A DNA stretch of 64,000 nucleotides from Metabacillus malikii (GTDB lineage: Bacteria > Bacillota > Bacilli > Bacillales > Bacillaceae). Within the stretch, counting starts at the first letter, position 1, and every line of letters begins with the position of its first letter. The stretch spans positions 1 to 64,000 of the forward strand of contig NZ_JAUSUD010000005.1 in assembly GCF_030813355.1 (NCBI RefSeq), given 5' to 3'. A program made the position numbers and the translations under genes. Under the pieces are notes generated by a model. That model worked only from the letters and a program-made list of their open reading frames with translations. It made no database searches and had not been told where the DNA came from. This document shows, piece by piece, positions 1 through 11,406 of this stretch.

Positions 1-96
1 GTAAGAACCCTGGAAGATGACCAGGTTGATAGGTCTGAGGTGGAAGTGTGGTGACACATGGAGCTGACAGATACTAATCGTTCGAGGACTTAACCA
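1..96 (+). rRNA. 23S rRNA, 3' end (partial)
   Basis: The window opens inside a 23S rRNA gene. The last bases match the conserved 3' terminus of Bacillus 23S rRNA, including the sarcin-ricin-distal GATACTAATCG segment and the terminal GAGGACTTAACCA. The gene continues to the left of the window. A 5S gene follows after a spacer of about 95 bases with no tRNA in it, as in a typical Bacillus rrn operon. The exact mature 3' end is uncertain by a few bases. Confidence 0.95.
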
Positions 97-190
97 AAAA
101 GAAAAGACACAAACGTTTAAACTCAGTAATAAACTTGAATAGTGAATCGTTATCTAGTTTTGAAGGAACATCCTTCTAACTTAATATGTA

Positions 191-306
<116 letters not shown>

Positions 307-313
307 ACCTCGA

Positions 314-346
314 GAAAAAGATCAGTAGAGATACTGGTCTTTTTCT
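314..346 (+). terminator. rrn operon terminator
   Basis: A 14-bp perfect stem (GAAAAAGATCAGTA at 314-327 and its complement at 332-345) with a 4-base loop. The 3' arm itself is T-rich, so this is a Rho-independent terminator ending the rRNA operon. Confidence 0.9.
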
Positions 347-697
347 ATATCTATCTGATTTTGTTTTATCTCATATTGCATGATTTGAACTCCCTATGCT
401 AAAACTCTTTCTTAACCTTATAAAAAAACTATTACAAAACTTCTATCTTCATTTGAAAACTCATTAATGAGCATTCCTTTAAATATGTTTTGCTGGTCTA
501 CGAATATAAAAATATACACCCCCTAATTGTAGCAAAAGAATCTGCAAATTAACTCTCTGGCAATATAACTCTAAATTATTATTGTAATTTATAATTTGAA
601 AGAACGATACCGTTCCAGATAATTATGAATATACCGTATATCGTGGGGCAATCGGGCAATTATAATACTAGTTATTATCATAATTATAATTTCTGTA
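347..697. other. non-coding interval between rrn operon and yebE
   Basis: An AT-rich stretch of about 350 bases with no ORF that has a ribosome binding site. A short dyad around 600-616 (GAACGATACCGTTC) is visible, but I could not assign it to a known regulator. Nothing else is supportable here. Confidence 0.5.
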
Positions 698-726
698 TTG
701 TTTTCCTAGAAAAACTTTAGTACAAT
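698..726 (+). promoter_or_regulatory. putative SigA promoter of yebE-yebG
   Basis: TTGTTT at 698-703 and TACAAT at 721-726 are separated by exactly 17 bases and lie about 40 bases before the yebE start codon. This is inferred from the consensus match only. Confidence 0.5.
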
Positions 727-763
727 GTATCCTAATTTATTCTTTCAACTAGGGAGGAATTTT

Positions 764-1312
764 GTGCTTCAAAATAGCATTGTGATGGTATTAATTATTT
801 TAATGATAAATATTGTTTATGTTTCTTTTTTTACAATCAGAATGATTTTAACTTTAAAAGGCCAACGATATTTAGCCGCGTTTATTAGTATGTTTGAAGT
901 AGTCATTTATGTTGTAGGGTTGGGGTTAGTACTAGATAACTTAAATGAAATTCAGAACTTAATTGCATATGCGGTCGGTTATGGTATAGGTGTAATTGTC
1001 GGGATGAAGATTGAGGAAAAGCTAGCTTTAGGTTATATTACAGTAAATGTAGTAACAACTGAAAGTGAGACTAACTTACCGAAACAACTACGTGAAAAAG
1101 GGTACGGAGTGACGAATTGGACAGCACATGGGTTAGAAGGGGATAGATTAGCTATGCAAATTCTAACACCTCGCAAATATGAAATAAAGTTATATCAGCT
1201 TATTAAAGAGTTAGATCCTAAAGCATTTATTATTACATATGAACCAAAGGCAATTCATGGAGGCTTCTGGGTCAAAGCAGTTCGAAAAGGGAGATTGAAG
1301 GATGCCAAATAA
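764..1312 (+). CDS. yebE: UPF0316/DUF2179 membrane protein YebE
   Basis: Predicted integral membrane protein of 182 residues. Its N-terminal half has about three hydrophobic segments (DUF5698-like) and its C-terminal half is a soluble DUF2179 domain ending in basic residues. The family occurs in Bacillus as YebE; its molecular function is unknown. The frame is open from 725, but the GTG at 764 is preferred because AGGGAGG lies six bases upstream, whereas the ATG at 725 has no ribosome binding site. Its last codons overlap yebG by 11 bases, so the two are probably translationally coupled. The position between the rrn operon and pur matches B. subtilis. Confidence 0.85.
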   Translation: MLQNSIVMVLIILMINIVYVSFFTIRMILTLKGQRYLAAFISMFEVVIYVVGLGLVLDNLNEIQNLIAYAVGYGIGVIVGMKIEEKLALGYITVNVVTTESETNLPKQLREKGYGVTNWTAHGLEGDRLAMQILTPRKYEIKLYQLIKELDPKAFIITYEPKAIHGGFWVKAVRKGRLKDAK

Positions 1313-1502
1313 GCATAAAAAACAAAAATTTATTGTGGGAGACAATGAAACACTAGATGAGTGTCTAGAAAGAATGAAGTCTGAAGGATATATTCCTGTA
1401 AGGCGGATAGAACAACCTATATTTAAAGAAGAGATACGTAATAATGTCGTTGAACATGTACCATGTGGCAGAAAAATTGTTTTCGAAGGCAAATTGCAGT
1501 AA
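1302..1502 (+). CDS. yebG: NETI-motif protein YebG
   Basis: A 66-residue protein of the small YebG family. The NETI-type motif appears as N-E-T-L near residues 15-18 ([13 protein letters not shown]), followed by a conserved stretch that ends in [13 protein letters not shown]. Function is unknown. The ATG at 1302 lies within the end of yebE and follows GGGAG. The pair is conserved upstream of purE in Bacillus. The stop codon abuts the first PurBox of the pur operon. Confidence 0.85.
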   Translation: MPNKHKKQKFIVGDNETLDECLERMKSEGYIPVRRIEQPIFKEEIRNNVVEHVPCGRKIVFEGKLQ

Positions 1503-1545
1503 AATCCGAACATTAATGTATCATTAAAATAAAACGTTCGATTTT
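1501..1545 (+). promoter_or_regulatory. PurR operator (inverted PurBox pair)
   Basis: Two PurBox-like 14-mers face each other: AAAATCCGAACATT at 1501-1514 and, inverted, AAACGTTCGATTTT at 1532-1545. They are separated by 17 bases. Established B. subtilis PurR sites are inverted boxes with central CGAA, 16-17 bases apart, just upstream of the pur promoter, so sequence and placement both fit. Inference: PurR represses the operon when PRPP is low. Confidence 0.85.
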
Positions 1546-1549
1546 AACG

Positions 1550-1578
1550 TTGACATCGTTCTGCTTCATTGTTAAGAT
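1550..1578 (+). promoter_or_regulatory. pur operon promoter (SigA)
   Basis: A perfect -35 TTGACA (1550-1555) and a near-consensus -10 TAAGAT (1573-1578) are separated by 17 bases. They lie immediately downstream of the PurBox pair and about 15 bases before the riboswitch aptamer. Confidence 0.85.
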
Positions 1579-1593
1579 AAACATGTAAATAAA

Positions 1594-1662
1594 CCTCATA
1601 TAAAATTGGGAATATGGCCCAAAAGTTTCTACCCGATGACCTTAAATTATCGGACTATGAGG
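1594..1662 (+). ncRNA. purine riboswitch, guanine class
   Basis: Complete purine aptamer. P1 is formed by CCTCATA (1594-1600) and TATGAGG (1656-1662). The P2 arm contains the AATATGG core, and the J2/3 and P3 elements (AGTTTCTACC, TAAATT) are present. The specificity base in GACTATG is C at 1655, which is the guanine/hypoxanthine-binding form (adenine riboswitches have U). With the terminator at 1698-1755 it should stop pur transcription when guanine is plentiful, as in the B. subtilis pur leader. Confidence 0.96.
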
Positions 1663-1697
1663 GAAAGTGAACGTATATCTAGAACGGGGAAATTTCC

Positions 1698-1755
1698 GGG
1701 CTTGATATACAGCTTTCTCCTAAATAGAGATAGCTGTATATCAAGCCCTTTTTTA
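1698..1755 (+). terminator. riboswitch expression-platform terminator
   Basis: A 17-bp stem (GGGCTTGATATACAGCT at 1698-1714 and its exact complement at 1732-1748) is followed by a run of T. It stands between the guanine aptamer and purE, so it is the regulated attenuator of the operon. Confidence 0.92.
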
Positions 1756-1779
1756 GTCTTTATAAAAGGTGGGAAATAA

Positions 1780-2268
1780 ATGAACTCGCAAGTTGGAGTA
1801 ATAATGGGAAGTACCTCAGATTGGGAAACAATGAAGCATACGTGTGAGATGTTGGATGAACTTGGTGTACGATATGAAAAAAAGGTTGTATCTGCGCATA
1901 GAACACCAGATTACATGTTTGAATATGCAGAGAGTGCTAGAAATAGAGGTTTAAAGGTTATTATTGCAGGTGCAGGTGGTGCAGCTCACTTACCGGGGAT
2001 GGTAGCTGCTAAAACAAGTTTACCTGTTATTGGAGTTCCGGTTCAATCAAAGGCGTTGCAAGGAATGGATTCATTGTTATCAATTGTTCAAATGCCAGGA
2101 GGAGTACCTGTTGCAACGGTTGCAATCGGGAAGGCTGGGGCAACAAATGCCGGGCTATTGGCAGCAGAAATACTATCTACAAATGATGACGCCTTAGCAG
2201 AAAGGCTAGATTCGAGAAGAGACGCATTACGTAAAAAGGTGCTAGAGAGCAGTGATGAACTTGAGTAA
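1780..2268 (+). CDS. purE: N5-carboxyaminoimidazole ribonucleotide mutase PurE
   Basis: Class I PurE, 162 residues, converts N5-CAIR (made by PurK) to CAIR in de novo purine synthesis. The nucleotide-binding GSTSDW (residues 10-15), the SAHRTP catalytic motif with His40 (38-43) and the [11 protein letters not shown] loop are all present. GGTGGG lies seven bases before the ATG. First gene of the twelve-gene pur operon, controlled by PurR and the guanine riboswitch; it overlaps purK by about 14 bases. Confidence 0.97.
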   Translation: MNSQVGVIMGSTSDWETMKHTCEMLDELGVRYEKKVVSAHRTPDYMFEYAESARNRGLKVIIAGAGGAAHLPGMVAAKTSLPVIGVPVQSKALQGMDSLLSIVQMPGGVPVATVAIGKAGATNAGLLAAEILSTNDDALAERLDSRRDALRKKVLESSDELE

Positions 2269-3385
2269 CAATGTTATTTTACCAGGAGCTACAATTGGGA
2301 TAATCGGTGGAGGTCAGTTAGGTCGGATGATGGCAATTGCTGCTAGACAGCTAGGTTATAAAATTGCAGTTTTAGACCCTACTGAGAATTGCCCATGTGG
2401 TCAGATTGCTGATGTCGAAATAAATGCTCAATATGATGATTTAGATGCAATTAAAAAATTAGCAGAAATTAGTGATGTCATAACTTATGAATTTGAGAAC
2501 ATTGACTATGATGCGTTACGCTGGCTTGAAGAAGAAGCACATTTACCTCAGAAAAGTTCTTTGTTGTTGTTAACACAAGACCGTGAAACGGAAAAAGGGG
2601 CCATTGTAGAGGCAGGATGTGAAGTAGCACCCTACTATATAGTGAATAGTGAAGAAGCACTTGTCGAAGCTATTGAAAAGCTAGGCTATCCTTCTGTATT
2701 AAAGACATGTAGAGGCGGATATGATGGCAAAGGTCAAGTTGTTATACGAGAGCTTGAGGATCGTCATGTTGCTAAAAATCTATTAGCAAACGGTACGTGT
2801 ATATTAGAAAAATGGGTACCTTTTGAAAAAGAAATTTCAGTTATTGTAACGAGATCAGTGAATGGTGAAACAAAGACTTTTCCAGTTGCAGAGAATATAC
2901 ATAAAGACAACATTCTCTACCAAAGTATTGTACCTGCTAGAATTAGTAAAGATATAGAAGAAAAGGCAGAGAAACTTGCGCTAAAGCTAGCAAACAATTT
3001 TCATTTAGTTGGCACATTAGCTGTAGAGATGTTTTTAACTAGTGAAGGCGAAATATATATAAATGAATTAGCGCCACGCCCACATAATTCAGGTCATTAT
3101 ACCATTGACTTATGTGAAACAGACCAGTTCGAACAACATGTACGAGCAATCTGTAACTTACCACTCGGGAAAACTACACTACTACAAGATGGGCTTATGG
3201 TAAATATATTAGGAGAAGACTTAGCAATTATTAATGAACATATTTCATTATTAGAATCGGGGAAGCTTCATTTATACGGAAAGAAAGAACCAGCTAATAA
3301 AAGAAAAATGGGGCATCTTAATTTAATAAGTCATGACATCGAAGAAGATATTGTAATGATTAATCGATTATGGGGTCATAAATAG
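2255..3385 (+). CDS. purK: N5-carboxyaminoimidazole ribonucleotide synthase PurK
   Basis: ATP-grasp enzyme of about 376 residues that carboxylates AIR with bicarbonate and ATP to give N5-CAIR for Pur[12 protein letters not shown] near the N-terminus is the PurK nucleotide-binding signature; the ATP-grasp core ([13 protein letters not shown]) and the metal-binding [14 protein letters not shown] follow. The start is either the GTG at 2252 or the adjacent ATG at 2255; I prefer the ATG, read after GAGAG. The overlap with purE implies translational coupling. Confidence 0.96.
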   Translation: MNLSNNVILPGATIGIIGGGQLGRMMAIAARQLGYKIAVLDPTENCPCGQIADVEINAQYDDLDAIKKLAEISDVITYEFENIDYDALRWLEEEAHLPQKSSLLLLTQDRETEKGAIVEAGCEVAPYYIVNSEEALVEAIEKLGYPSVLKTCRGGYDGKGQVVIRELEDRHVAKNLLANGTCILEKWVPFEKEISVIVTRSVNGETKTFPVAENIHKDNILYQSIVPARISKDIEEKAEKLALKLANNFHLVGTLAVEMFLTSEGEIYINELAPRPHNSGHYTIDLCETDQFEQHVRAICNLPLGKTTLLQDGLMVNILGEDLAIINEHISLLESGKLHLYGKKEPANKRKMGHLNLISHDIEEDIVMINRLWGHK

Positions 3386-3400
3386 AACGGAGGATTTAGA

Positions 3401-4693
3401 ATGATAGAACGTTATTCGAGACCAGAGATGGCAAATATTTGGACAGAAGAGAATAAATTTAAAGCATGGTTAGAGGTAGAAATTCTAGCTTGTGAGGCTT
3501 GGTCAGAGTTAGGGATTATCCCGAAAGAGGACGTTGCACTACTTCGTAAGAATGCATCTTTTGATATTGATAGAATTAATGAGATTGAACTTGAAACTCG
3601 ACATGATGTTGTTGCATTTACACGTGCCGTTTCTGAAACTTTAGGTGAAGAGCGAAAGTGGGTTCATTACGGATTGACTTCAACTGATGTTGTAGACACC
3701 GCTTTATCATATTTATTAAAACAAGCAAATGACATTTTACTAAAAGATATCGAGAACTTCATTGATATTTTAAAAGAAAAAGCACAAGAACATAAATATA
3801 CCGTGATGATGGGACGTACTCATGGTGTTCATGCTGAACCGACTACATTTGGTCTAAAGCTTGCATTATGGTATGAAGAAATGAAGCGTAACTTAGAACG
3901 TTTTAAACAAGCTGCAGCTGGTGTAGAGTACGGGAAAATTTCAGGGGCTGTCGGGACATATGCGAACATTGATCCGTTCGTCGAAAAATATGTATGTGAA
4001 AAGTTAGGAACTAAGCCGGCACCTATCTCCACTCAAACATTGCAACGTGACCGCCATGCAAATTATATGGCTGCTATCGCATTAGTTGCAACATCGATTG
4101 AAAAGTTTGCAGTTGAGATTCGCGGGTTACAAAAAAGTGAAACTCGTGAAGTGGAAGAATCATTTGCAAAAGGACAAAAGGGTTCATCAGCTATGCCACA
4201 TAAACGGAATCCAATCGGTTCTGAAAACATGACAGGTATTGCAAGGGTTATTCGTGGATATATGTTAACAGCGTACGAAAATGTCCCATTATGGCATGAG
4301 CGCGATATTTCTCATTCATCAGCTGAACGTATTATTTTACCAGATGCTACTATTGCATTGAACTATATGTTAAACCGTTTTGGCAACATTGTGAAAAACT
4401 TAACGGTATTCCCTGAAAACATGAAACGAAATATGGATCGTACACAAGGTTTAATATACTCTCAACGTGTATTACTTGCCTTGATTGATACTGGAATGAC
4501 AAGAGAAGAAGCATATGACCTTGTTCAACCGAAAGCAATGGAGGCTTGGGAAAAGCAAGTTCCATTCCGTGGACTAGTAGAATCAGAGGCGAAAATAACA
4601 GAACGTCTTTCAGCAGAAGCAATTGCAGATTGCTTTGATTATAAATACCACTTAAAAGGTGTCGACACAATTTTTGAGCGACTTGGTCTTTAA
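3401..4693 (+). CDS. purB: adenylosuccinate lyase PurB
   Basis: A 430-residue fumarase/aspartase-superfamily enzyme. It cleaves SAICAR to AICAR and adenylosuccinate to AMP, so it serves two steps of purine synthesis. The superfamily signature is seen as [11 protein letters not shown], with the catalytic Ser loop just before it. [13 protein letters not shown] and [17 protein letters not shown]-type active-site regions are intact. GGAGG precedes the ATG by 8 bases. It lies 15 bases after purK in the usual Bacillus order. Confidence 0.97.
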   Translation: MIERYSRPEMANIWTEENKFKAWLEVEILACEAWSELGIIPKEDVALLRKNASFDIDRINEIELETRHDVVAFTRAVSETLGEERKWVHYGLTSTDVVDTALSYLLKQANDILLKDIENFIDILKEKAQEHKYTVMMGRTHGVHAEPTTFGLKLALWYEEMKRNLERFKQAAAGVEYGKISGAVGTYANIDPFVEKYVCEKLGTKPAPISTQTLQRDRHANYMAAIALVATSIEKFAVEIRGLQKSETREVEESFAKGQKGSSAMPHKRNPIGSENMTGIARVIRGYMLTAYENVPLWHERDISHSSAERIILPDATIALNYMLNRFGNIVKNLTVFPENMKRNMDRTQGLIYSQRVLLALIDTGMTREEAYDLVQPKAMEAWEKQVPFRGLVESEAKITERLSAEAIADCFDYKYHLKGVDTIFERLGL

Positions 4694-4817
4694 GTGAAAA
4701 AATCAATACAAGCAAGGGGCGTTTAGCCCTTTGCACTGCTTTGCATAAAAAACTTGGTGAGAAAATGTAACAAGATATATATTGAGAATTCCCAATATTC
4801 TGCCTAGGAGGACTACC

Positions 4818-5549
4818 ATGCGTATTGAAAAGCTTGAGCAATTGTATGAAGGTAAGGCAAAACGAATTTACAAAACAAATGACCCAGGGCTACTTTTCGT
4901 AGCATATAAAGATTCTGCAACAGCTTTTAATGGTGTAAAGAAGGAAGAAATAACTGGTAAGGGCCGCTTGAATAACGAAATCTCAACATTGATTTTTGAA
5001 AAGCTTACTGCAAATGGTATCGAAAATCACTTTGTGGAACGACTCTCTGAAACAGAACAACTTGTAAAAAAAGTGACGATTATTCCGTTAGAGGTTGTTG
5101 TAAGAAATGTTGTAGCAGGAAGTCTATCTAAACGGATTGGCATTGAAGAGGGTACTGAAATAAAGGAACCTCTTGTTGAGTTTTATTACAAAGATGATGA
5201 TTTAGGAGACCCGTTAATTACGGAGGACCATATTGCTCTCTTAGAAATAGCTACACAGGACCAAGTGGACACGTTAAAAACGATAGCAAAACAAGTAAAT
5301 GAAGTGTTAAAAGCACATTTCCTATCATGTGATGTTCGCTTAATCGACTTTAAATTAGAGTTTGGATTGACAGATGAAGGAAACATCATCTTAGCTGATG
5401 AGGTGTCACCTGATACATGTAGGCTATGGGATATTCACACTAATGAGAAATTTGATAAAGATGTATTCCGTAGAGGAATTGGTAGTTTAACAGATGCATA
5501 TGAAGTCATTTTAACTAGACTAGGAGGACAAAAGGAATGTACAAAGTAA
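4818..5549 (+). CDS. purC: SAICAR synthetase PurC
   Basis: Phosphoribosylaminoimidazole-succinocarboxamide synthase of 243 residues; it joins aspartate to CAIR using [12 protein letters not shown] near the N-terminus and the signature LIDFKLEFG are present, as is the metal-binding [12 protein letters not shown] segment. The frame is open from 4782, but the ATG at 4818 follows AGGAGG with ideal spacing and gives the usual family length. It overlaps purS by 13 bases. The 124-base gap after purB shows no terminator. Confidence 0.97.
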   Translation: MRIEKLEQLYEGKAKRIYKTNDPGLLFVAYKDSATAFNGVKKEEITGKGRLNNEISTLIFEKLTANGIENHFVERLSETEQLVKKVTIIPLEVVVRNVVAGSLSKRIGIEEGTEIKEPLVEFYYKDDDLGDPLITEDHIALLEIATQDQVDTLKTIAKQVNEVLKAHFLSCDVRLIDFKLEFGLTDEGNIILADEVSPDTCRLWDIHTNEKFDKDVFRRGIGSLTDAYEVILTRLGGQKECTK

Positions 5550-5791
5550 AAGTTTATGTAACGTTAAGAGAGAGTGTATTAGACCCACAAGGAAGTGCAG
5601 TAAAAAGTGCTTTACACAGTATGACTTATAACGAGGTTCAAGATGTCCGTATCGGGAAATATATGGAGCTAACAATTGAAAAGTCTGAACGCGATTTAGA
5701 TGAAGCAATTCGTGAAATGTGTGAGAAGCTTTTAGCTAATACAGTTATTGAAGATTACCGTTACGAGGTACAGGAGGTTGTCACAAAGTGA
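5537..5791 (+). CDS. purS: FGAM synthase subunit PurS
   Basis: An 84-residue protein that links PurQ and PurL in the three-part formylglycinamidine ribonucleotide synthase found in Bacillota. The fold signature [18 protein letters not shown] at the N-terminus is intact. AGGAGG lies inside the end of purC, and the stop overlaps the purQ GTG by four bases, so stoichiometric coupled translation is likely. Confidence 0.96.
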   Translation: MYKVKVYVTLRESVLDPQGSAVKSALHSMTYNEVQDVRIGKYMELTIEKSERDLDEAIREMCEKLLANTVIEDYRYEVQEVVTK

Positions 5792-6471
5792 AATTCGCTG
5801 TGATTGTTTTTCCAGGATCAAACTGTGATGTAGATATGTTTCATGCAATAAAAGACGAACTTGGTGAAGAAGTTGAATATGTCTGGCATGATGAGACGGA
5901 TTTAAGCCGTTTTGACGGTGTATTACTACCTGGTGGATTCTCATATGGGGACTACTTACGTTGCGGCGCCATTGCTCGTTTCTCTAATGTGATGAAAGAA
6001 GTTGTAAAAGCAGCTGAAGCAGGAAAACCAGTTCTTGGTGTATGTAATGGATTCCAAATTTTACTTGAGGTTGGACTACTGCCAGGTGCGATGAAACGTA
6101 ACGAAAATTTAAAATTTATGTGCAGACCAGTTAATTTAAAGGTTGCAAACAATGAAACAGCGTTTACTTCAGCTTATCAAAAGGATGAAGTGATTTCTGT
6201 CCCAATTGCGCACGGTGAAGGGAATTATTATTGTGATGAAGAAACACTTCAAACGCTTAAAGAAAACAATCAAATCGTGTTTACGTACGAAGAAAATCCA
6301 AATGGCAGCCTAGAAGATATTGCAGGTATAACGAATGAACGAGGAAATGTATTAGGAATGATGCCTCACCCTGAGCGTGCAGTTGATGCATTACTAGGAA
6401 GTGCTGACGGATTAAAATTATTTCAATCAATCGTAAGAAACTGGAGGGAATCTCATGTCACTACAGCTTGA
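5788..6471 (+). CDS. purQ: FGAM synthase glutaminase subunit PurQ
   Basis: Class I glutamine amidotransferase of 227 residues supplying ammonia to PurL. The nucleophile Cys lies in LGVCNGFQ, and the catalytic His and Glu in MMPHPERA. The start is the GTG at 5788, with AGGAGG ten bases upstream; it overlaps the purS stop by four bases. The end overlaps purL by 17 bases. Confidence 0.97.
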   Translation: MKFAVIVFPGSNCDVDMFHAIKDELGEEVEYVWHDETDLSRFDGVLLPGGFSYGDYLRCGAIARFSNVMKEVVKAAEAGKPVLGVCNGFQILLEVGLLPGAMKRNENLKFMCRPVNLKVANNETAFTSAYQKDEVISVPIAHGEGNYYCDEETLQTLKENNQIVFTYEENPNGSLEDIAGITNERGNVLGMMPHPERAVDALLGSADGLKLFQSIVRNWRESHVTTA

Positions 6472-8683
6472 ACCAACAAACCAGATGATAAAAGATGAAA
6501 AAGTCTATAGACAAATGGGTGTCAGTGATGACGAGTTTGCTCTAATTGAAAAAATAATTGGACGTCTCCCTAACTATACTGAAATAGGAATCTTCTCAGT
6601 TATGTGGTCAGAGCATTGCAGTTATAAAAATTCAAAGCCCATTTTAAAGAAGTTCCCAGTAACAGGTGAAAAAGTGTTACAAGGTCCTGGAGAGGGAGCG
6701 GGAATCGTCGATATTGGAGATAATCAAGCGGTTGTGTTCAAAATCGAAAGTCATAACCATCCATCAGCAATTGAGCCTTATCAAGGAGCGGCAACTGGTG
6801 TAGGTGGAATCATTCGTGACGTTTTTTCAATGGGAGCAAGACCAATCGCAATCTTAAATTCATTACGGTTTGGTGAATTAAAAACACCGCGTGTGAAATA
6901 TTTATTCGAAGAGGTTGTTGCTGGTATTGCTGGTTACGGTAACTGTATCGGGATACCTACGGTCGGTGGAGAGATTCAATTTGAAGACTCATATGAAGGA
7001 AATCCACTTGTTAACGCTATGTGTGTAGGGTTAATTAACCATGAGGATATTAAAAAGGGTCAAGCAAAAGGTGTTGGCAATACAGTTATGTATGTTGGCG
7101 CAAAAACAGGTCGTGACGGTATCCATGGAGCAACATTCTCTTCTGAAGAATTAACCGATGATTCTGGTGCCGATCGTTCAGCGGTACAAGTTGGGGACCC
7201 ATTTATGGAGAAGCTTTTATTAGAAGCTTGTCTTGAAGTCGTTAAAAATGATGCATTAGTTGGAATTCAAGATATGGGTGCGGCAGGTTTAACAAGTTCA
7301 TCTGCTGAAATGGCAAGTAAAGCAGGATCAGGTATGGAAATGAATTTAGACCTTATTCCACAACGTGAAACAGGTATGACACCATATGAAATGATGCTTT
7401 CCGAATCTCAAGAAAGAATGCTCTTAGTCGTTGAACGTGGCAGAGAACAAGAAATTATTGACCTGTTTGAAAAATATGATTTAGAAGCGGTAGCAGTTGG
7501 AAAAGTAACAGACGATAAATTGCTTCGTCTTTTCCATAAAGGTGAAATGGTTTGTGAGCTACCTGTTGATGCATTAGCAGAGGAAGCACCTGTTTATCAT
7601 AAGCCATCTGCAGTACCTGCATATTATAAAGAGTTCCAAGCGATGGATGTTGCACCTATTCAAGTAGATAACTATAAAGAAACACTTATTAATCTATTAA
7701 AACAACCGACGATTGCAAGTAAAGAGTGGGTTTATGACCAATATGATTATATGGTTCGTACAAATACAGTTGTAGCACCTGGTTCAGACGCTGCTGTAGT
7801 TCGAATTCGTGACACGAAAAAGGCGTTAGCGATGACAACGGATTGTAATTCTCGGTATCTCTATTTAGATCCTGAAGTTGGCGGTAAAATTGCAGTGGCA
7901 GAGGCTGCACGTAATATCGTATGTTCAGGTGGTACACCATTAGCAATTACTGATAACTTAAACTTCGGGAATCCTGAAAAACCAGAAATCTTCTGGCAAA
8001 TCGAGAAGGCTGCAGACGGAATTAGTGAAGCTTGCCGTGTATTAGAGACACCAGTTATTGGTGGAAACGTATCTTTATACAATGAGACGAACGGAACGGC
8101 GATTTATCCTACACCTGTAATTGGAATGGTAGGACTAATCGAGGATACGGATTATATTACGACTCAAGATTTTAAAGAAGCTGGAGACCTCATTTATTTA
8201 GTAGGGGAAACAAAAGCAGAATTTTGTGGAAGTGAGCTTCAAAAATTAATTCATGGAGAAATCTTTGGACAATCTCCTGAGCTAGATTTAGAGAAGGAAA
8301 GCAAAGTACTAGGCCAAATTTCTCGTGCAATTCGTGCAAACACTGTTGCTTCTGCTCATGATGTATCAGAGGGTGGAGTTGCTGTTGCGATTGCAGAGCC
8401 ATTATTTAGTGGTAGAGGACTTGGTGCTGAAGTAACTCTTTCTGGAGAGGCAACAACAGCATTATTCAGTGAATCACAAACTAGATTTATTGTTTCAGTG
8501 AAGAAAGAAAACCAAGAAGCGTTTGAACAACTAGTAGATGCAGTATGTATCGGTGAAGTTACGAATACAAATACATTAGTTGTGAAGGATGAAAATGGTC
8601 AATCACTTATCAATGCATCTGTTGAGGAGTTAAAGGATGCGTGGAAAGGAGCTATCCCATGCTTGCTGAAATCAAGGGATTAA
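6455..8683 (+). CDS. purL: FGAM synthase large subunit PurL
   Basis: A 742-residue small-type PurL, which makes FGAM from FGAR with ammonia passed from PurQ. The N-terminal catalytic part has [13 protein letters not shown] and the ATP/FGAR site [19 protein letters not shown] second, structurally repeated half follows with [11 protein letters not shown] near the end. GGAGGG precedes the ATG at 6455. Length fits the Bacillus enzyme, which needs PurS and PurQ, both encoded directly upstream. The 3' end overlaps purF by about 25 bases. Confidence 0.97.
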   Translation: MSLQLEPTNQMIKDEKVYRQMGVSDDEFALIEKIIGRLPNYTEIGIFSVMWSEHCSYKNSKPILKKFPVTGEKVLQGPGEGAGIVDIGDNQAVVFKIESHNHPSAIEPYQGAATGVGGIIRDVFSMGARPIAILNSLRFGELKTPRVKYLFEEVVAGIAGYGNCIGIPTVGGEIQFEDSYEGNPLVNAMCVGLINHEDIKKGQAKGVGNTVMYVGAKTGRDGIHGATFSSEELTDDSGADRSAVQVGDPFMEKLLLEACLEVVKNDALVGIQDMGAAGLTSSSAEMASKAGSGMEMNLDLIPQRETGMTPYEMMLSESQERMLLVVERGREQEIIDLFEKYDLEAVAVGKVTDDKLLRLFHKGEMVCELPVDALAEEAPVYHKPSAVPAYYKEFQAMDVAPIQVDNYKETLINLLKQPTIASKEWVYDQYDYMVRTNTVVAPGSDAAVVRIRDTKKALAMTTDCNSRYLYLDPEVGGKIAVAEAARNIVCSGGTPLAITDNLNFGNPEKPEIFWQIEKAADGISEACRVLETPVIGGNVSLYNETNGTAIYPTPVIGMVGLIEDTDYITTQDFKEAGDLIYLVGETKAEFCGSELQKLIHGEIFGQSPELDLEKESKVLGQISRAIRANTVASAHDVSEGGVAVAIAEPLFSGRGLGAEVTLSGEATTALFSESQTRFIVSVKKENQEAFEQLVDAVCIGEVTNTNTLVVKDENGQSLINASVEELKDAWKGAIPCLLKSRD

Positions 8684-10071
8684 ATGAAGAGTGTGGAGTA
8701 TTTGGGATTTGGGGTCACCAAGATGCACCACAAATCACTTACTACGGTCTTCATAGTTTACAACATAGAGGGCAAGAAGGTGCTGGTATCGTCACAACTG
8801 ACGGAGAAAAGCTTACTAGCATGAAGGGATTAGGTCTAATCAATGAAGTATTTAGTAACGGAAAACTAAATGATATTTCTGGTAAAGCAGCAATTGGCCA
8901 TGTTCGTTATGCAACTGCTGGAGGAGGCGGATATGAAAATGTCCAGCCGCTCCTCTTTAAATCATCAAGTGGTAGCTTTGCCCTTGCGCATAATGGAAAT
9001 TTAGTAAATGCGAGTCAAGTGAAATATCAGCTTGAAGCACAAGGGAGTATCTTTCAAACAACTTCTGACACAGAGGTACTTGCACATCTTATTAAAAGAA
9101 GCGGTCACTTAGACATGAAAGAAGCAGTAAAGAGTGCATTATCTGTCATCAAAGGTGCTTATGCGTTCTTAATCATGACAGAGACAGAAATGATGGTCGC
9201 ATTAGATCCGAACGGCTTGCGTCCACTTTCAATTGGTGTTTTAGGAGACGCTTATGTCGTTGCATCAGAGACATGTGCTTTTGATGTCATTGGTGCGAAA
9301 TATGAGCGTGATGTTCAACCAGGTGAATTATTAATTATAAATGATGAAGGAATTCATTCAGAGCGTTTCTCGATGAATATTAATCGTTCCATGTGTAGTA
9401 TGGAATATATTTATTTCTCAAGGCCTGATAGTAATATTGATGGAATCAATGTTCATACTGCCCGGAAAAACCTTGGCAAACGTTTAGCAGTTGAGTCTGA
9501 GGTTGATGCTGATGTTGTAACAGGTGTTCCAGATTCAAGTATTTCAGCTGCAATCGGTTTTGCAGAACTGACTGGAATTCCTTATGAATTAGGATTAATT
9601 AAAAATCGATATGTCGGACGAACGTTTATTCAGCCTTCACAAGCTTTACGTGAACAAGGTGTGAAAATGAAATTGTCTGCAGTACGTGGTGTTGTTGAAG
9701 GGAAGCGAGTTGTCATGGTTGATGACTCAATAGTGCGCGGAACAACAAGCCGACGCATTGTCACGATGCTTCGTGAAGCAGGTGCAAAAGAAGTACATGT
9801 ACGAATTAGTTCACCACCTATCTCAAACCCTTGTTTCTACGGGATTGATACGTCTACACATGAAGAGCTGATCGCATCAAATCATACAGTCGAAGAAATT
9901 CGCCAAATAATTGGTGCTGATAGTCTAGCATTCCTAAGTGTAGAGGGTTTACTTGAAGGGATTGGCAGACCTTATGAAGGTGAATTCAAGGGACAATGTT
10001 TAGCATGCTTTACTGGACGCTATCCAACTGAAATTTATCAAGATACGGTTCTTCCGCACGAAAAGGCATAA
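8659..10071 (+). CDS. purF: amidophosphoribosyltransferase PurF
   Basis: Commits PRPP to purine synthesis by making phosphoribosylamine from PRPP and glutamine. The ATG at 8659 after AAAGGAGC gives [11 protein letters not shown], an 11-residue propeptide ahead of the nucleophile in CGVFGIWG, exactly as in the B. subtilis Fe-S enzyme. The PRPP loop [16 protein letters not shown] and the C-terminal cysteines of the [4Fe-4S] type (CLACF) are visible. The longer frame from 8641 lacks this spacing. The next gene begins only after 294 bases. Confidence 0.97.
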   Translation: MLAEIKGLNEECGVFGIWGHQDAPQITYYGLHSLQHRGQEGAGIVTTDGEKLTSMKGLGLINEVFSNGKLNDISGKAAIGHVRYATAGGGGYENVQPLLFKSSSGSFALAHNGNLVNASQVKYQLEAQGSIFQTTSDTEVLAHLIKRSGHLDMKEAVKSALSVIKGAYAFLIMTETEMMVALDPNGLRPLSIGVLGDAYVVASETCAFDVIGAKYERDVQPGELLIINDEGIHSERFSMNINRSMCSMEYIYFSRPDSNIDGINVHTARKNLGKRLAVESEVDADVVTGVPDSSISAAIGFAELTGIPYELGLIKNRYVGRTFIQPSQALREQGVKMKLSAVRGVVEGKRVVMVDDSIVRGTTSRRIVTMLREAGAKEVHVRISSPPISNPCFYGIDTSTHEELIASNHTVEEIRQIIGADSLAFLSVEGLLEGIGRPYEGEFKGQCLACFTGRYPTEIYQDTVLPHEKA

Positions 10072-10121
10072 AAAAGAAATTGTTTATGCTATAAAGCTAT
10101 CCAGTAATTGATTATTAGGGT

Positions 10122-10160
10122 CAGACCTCTCATTCTTTGAGGAGTCAGACCTTTTTACTT
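10122..10160 (+). terminator. weak hairpin between purF and purM
   Basis: GACCTCTCA and TGAGGAGTC can form a nine-position stem with one mismatch and a short loop, followed after a few bases by TTTTT. A nine-base direct repeat (GTCAGACCT) overlaps both arms. It may reduce transcription into purMNHD. This is inference; the stem is not strong. The rest of the 294-base gap shows no aptamer I can recognise. Confidence 0.35.
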
Positions 10161-10365
10161 CAATTGATTATTTCATAGGAGCCGGACTAATATACATGTG
10201 GTGAAATTTCGGTTAATTTTTGCTCGTGTCTTTTGCAATTGTAGGGGGAGAGTCTAAGGTATACTCGAATCAACCTTTACGATAAGTCCGAAAACAATAA
10301 GATTATTAAAAAAGTGCCATTATCAATAGATGTCTCGATAATAGATTGCTAAGGAGGAAGAATGC

Positions 10366-11406
10366 ATGTCTGATATATACAAAGAAGCTGGCGTCGATAT
10401 AGAAGCAGGCTATGAAGCTGTAACGAGAATGAAAAAGCATGTACAAAAGACGTTACGTAAAGGTGTTATGGGTGGTCTAGGCGGTTTTGGCGGTATGTTT
10501 GATTTAAGTGAATTAAATTATAAAAAGCCAGTGCTCGTATCAGGAACAGATGGAGTAGGGACAAAGCTGAAGTTGGCTTTTATGGTCGATAAGCATGATA
10601 CAATTGGTATTGATGCAGTTGCAATGTGTGTAAATGATATTTTAGCTCAAGGTGCAGAGCCGTTATTTTTCCTAGACTATTTAGCACTCGGTAAAGCAGA
10701 ACCTGCAAAAATTGAGCAAATTGTTAAAGGGATTGCGGATGCATGTGAGGAATCAGGCTGTGCGTTAGTCGGTGGAGAAACAGCGGAAATGCCTGGCTTA
10801 TATGATGAAGATGAATACGATGTTGCTGGATTTTCTGTCGGTGCTGTCGAGAAAGATGAGATTGTCACTGGTGAGAATATTAAAGCAGGTCATGTTTTAA
10901 TCGGTCTTCCATCAAGCGGAATCCATAGTAACGGCTTTTCGTTAGTTCGAAAAATTTTACTGGAAGATAATAAGCTTGATTTAAAAGAAGTATATGAACC
11001 ATTTACGCAAATTTTGGGAGAAGTTCTTCTAACGCCAACAAAATTGTATGTAAAGCCCGTTCTTGATGTAATAAACAATTATCAGATTGATGGGATGGCG
11101 CATATTACTGGTGGTGGTTTTATTGAAAACATACCGAGAATGCTTCCTGAAGGGTTAAATGCAGAAATTGATTTAGGATCGTGGCCAATTCCATCTATTT
11201 TTGATTTCCTAAAAGAAAAGGGAAATTTAAATAGTCATGACATGTATAATGTATTTAATATGGGTATCGGCTTTGTTCTAGCAGTGAAAGAAGAGCTTGT
11301 TGAAGGTGTAATCAATACTTTGGCCAAAAATGGTGAGAGGTCATATGTGATTGGTCGAGTGAATCAAGGAGCGGGAGTTTCCTTCAATGAAGGTGTGCTT
11401 CGATGA
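10366..11406 (+). CDS. purM: AIR synthetase PurM
   Basis: Phosphoribosylformylglycinamidine cyclo-ligase, 346 residues, closes the imidazole ring of FGAM with ATP. The nucleotide-binding [15 protein letters not shown] and the GGETAEMPG segment are intact, and the family's Gly-rich N-terminal loop is visible. AAGGAGG precedes the ATG. Its stop overlaps the purN start by four bases (ATGA). It follows the unusually long purF-purM gap. Confidence 0.97.
   Translation: MSDIYKEAGVDIEAGYEAVTRMKKHVQKTLRKGVMGGLGGFGGMFDLSELNYKKPVLVSGTDGVGTKLKLAFMVDKHDTIGIDAVAMCVNDILAQGAEPLFFLDYLALGKAEPAKIEQIVKGIADACEESGCALVGGETAEMPGLYDEDEYDVAGFSVGAVEKDEIVTGENIKAGHVLIGLPSSGIHSNGFSLVRKILLEDNKLDLKEVYEPFTQILGEVLLTPTKLYVKPVLDVINNYQIDGMAHITGGGFIENIPRMLPEGLNAEIDLGSWPIPSIFDFLKEKGNLNSHDMYNVFNMGIGFVLAVKEELVEGVINTLAKNGERSYVIGRVNQGAGVSFNEGVLR

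Noticed and set aside
4350-4841. 163-codon minus-strand open frame over the purB end and purB-purC gap
   Set aside because: It lies antisense to purB, has no ribosome site and no recognisable domain.
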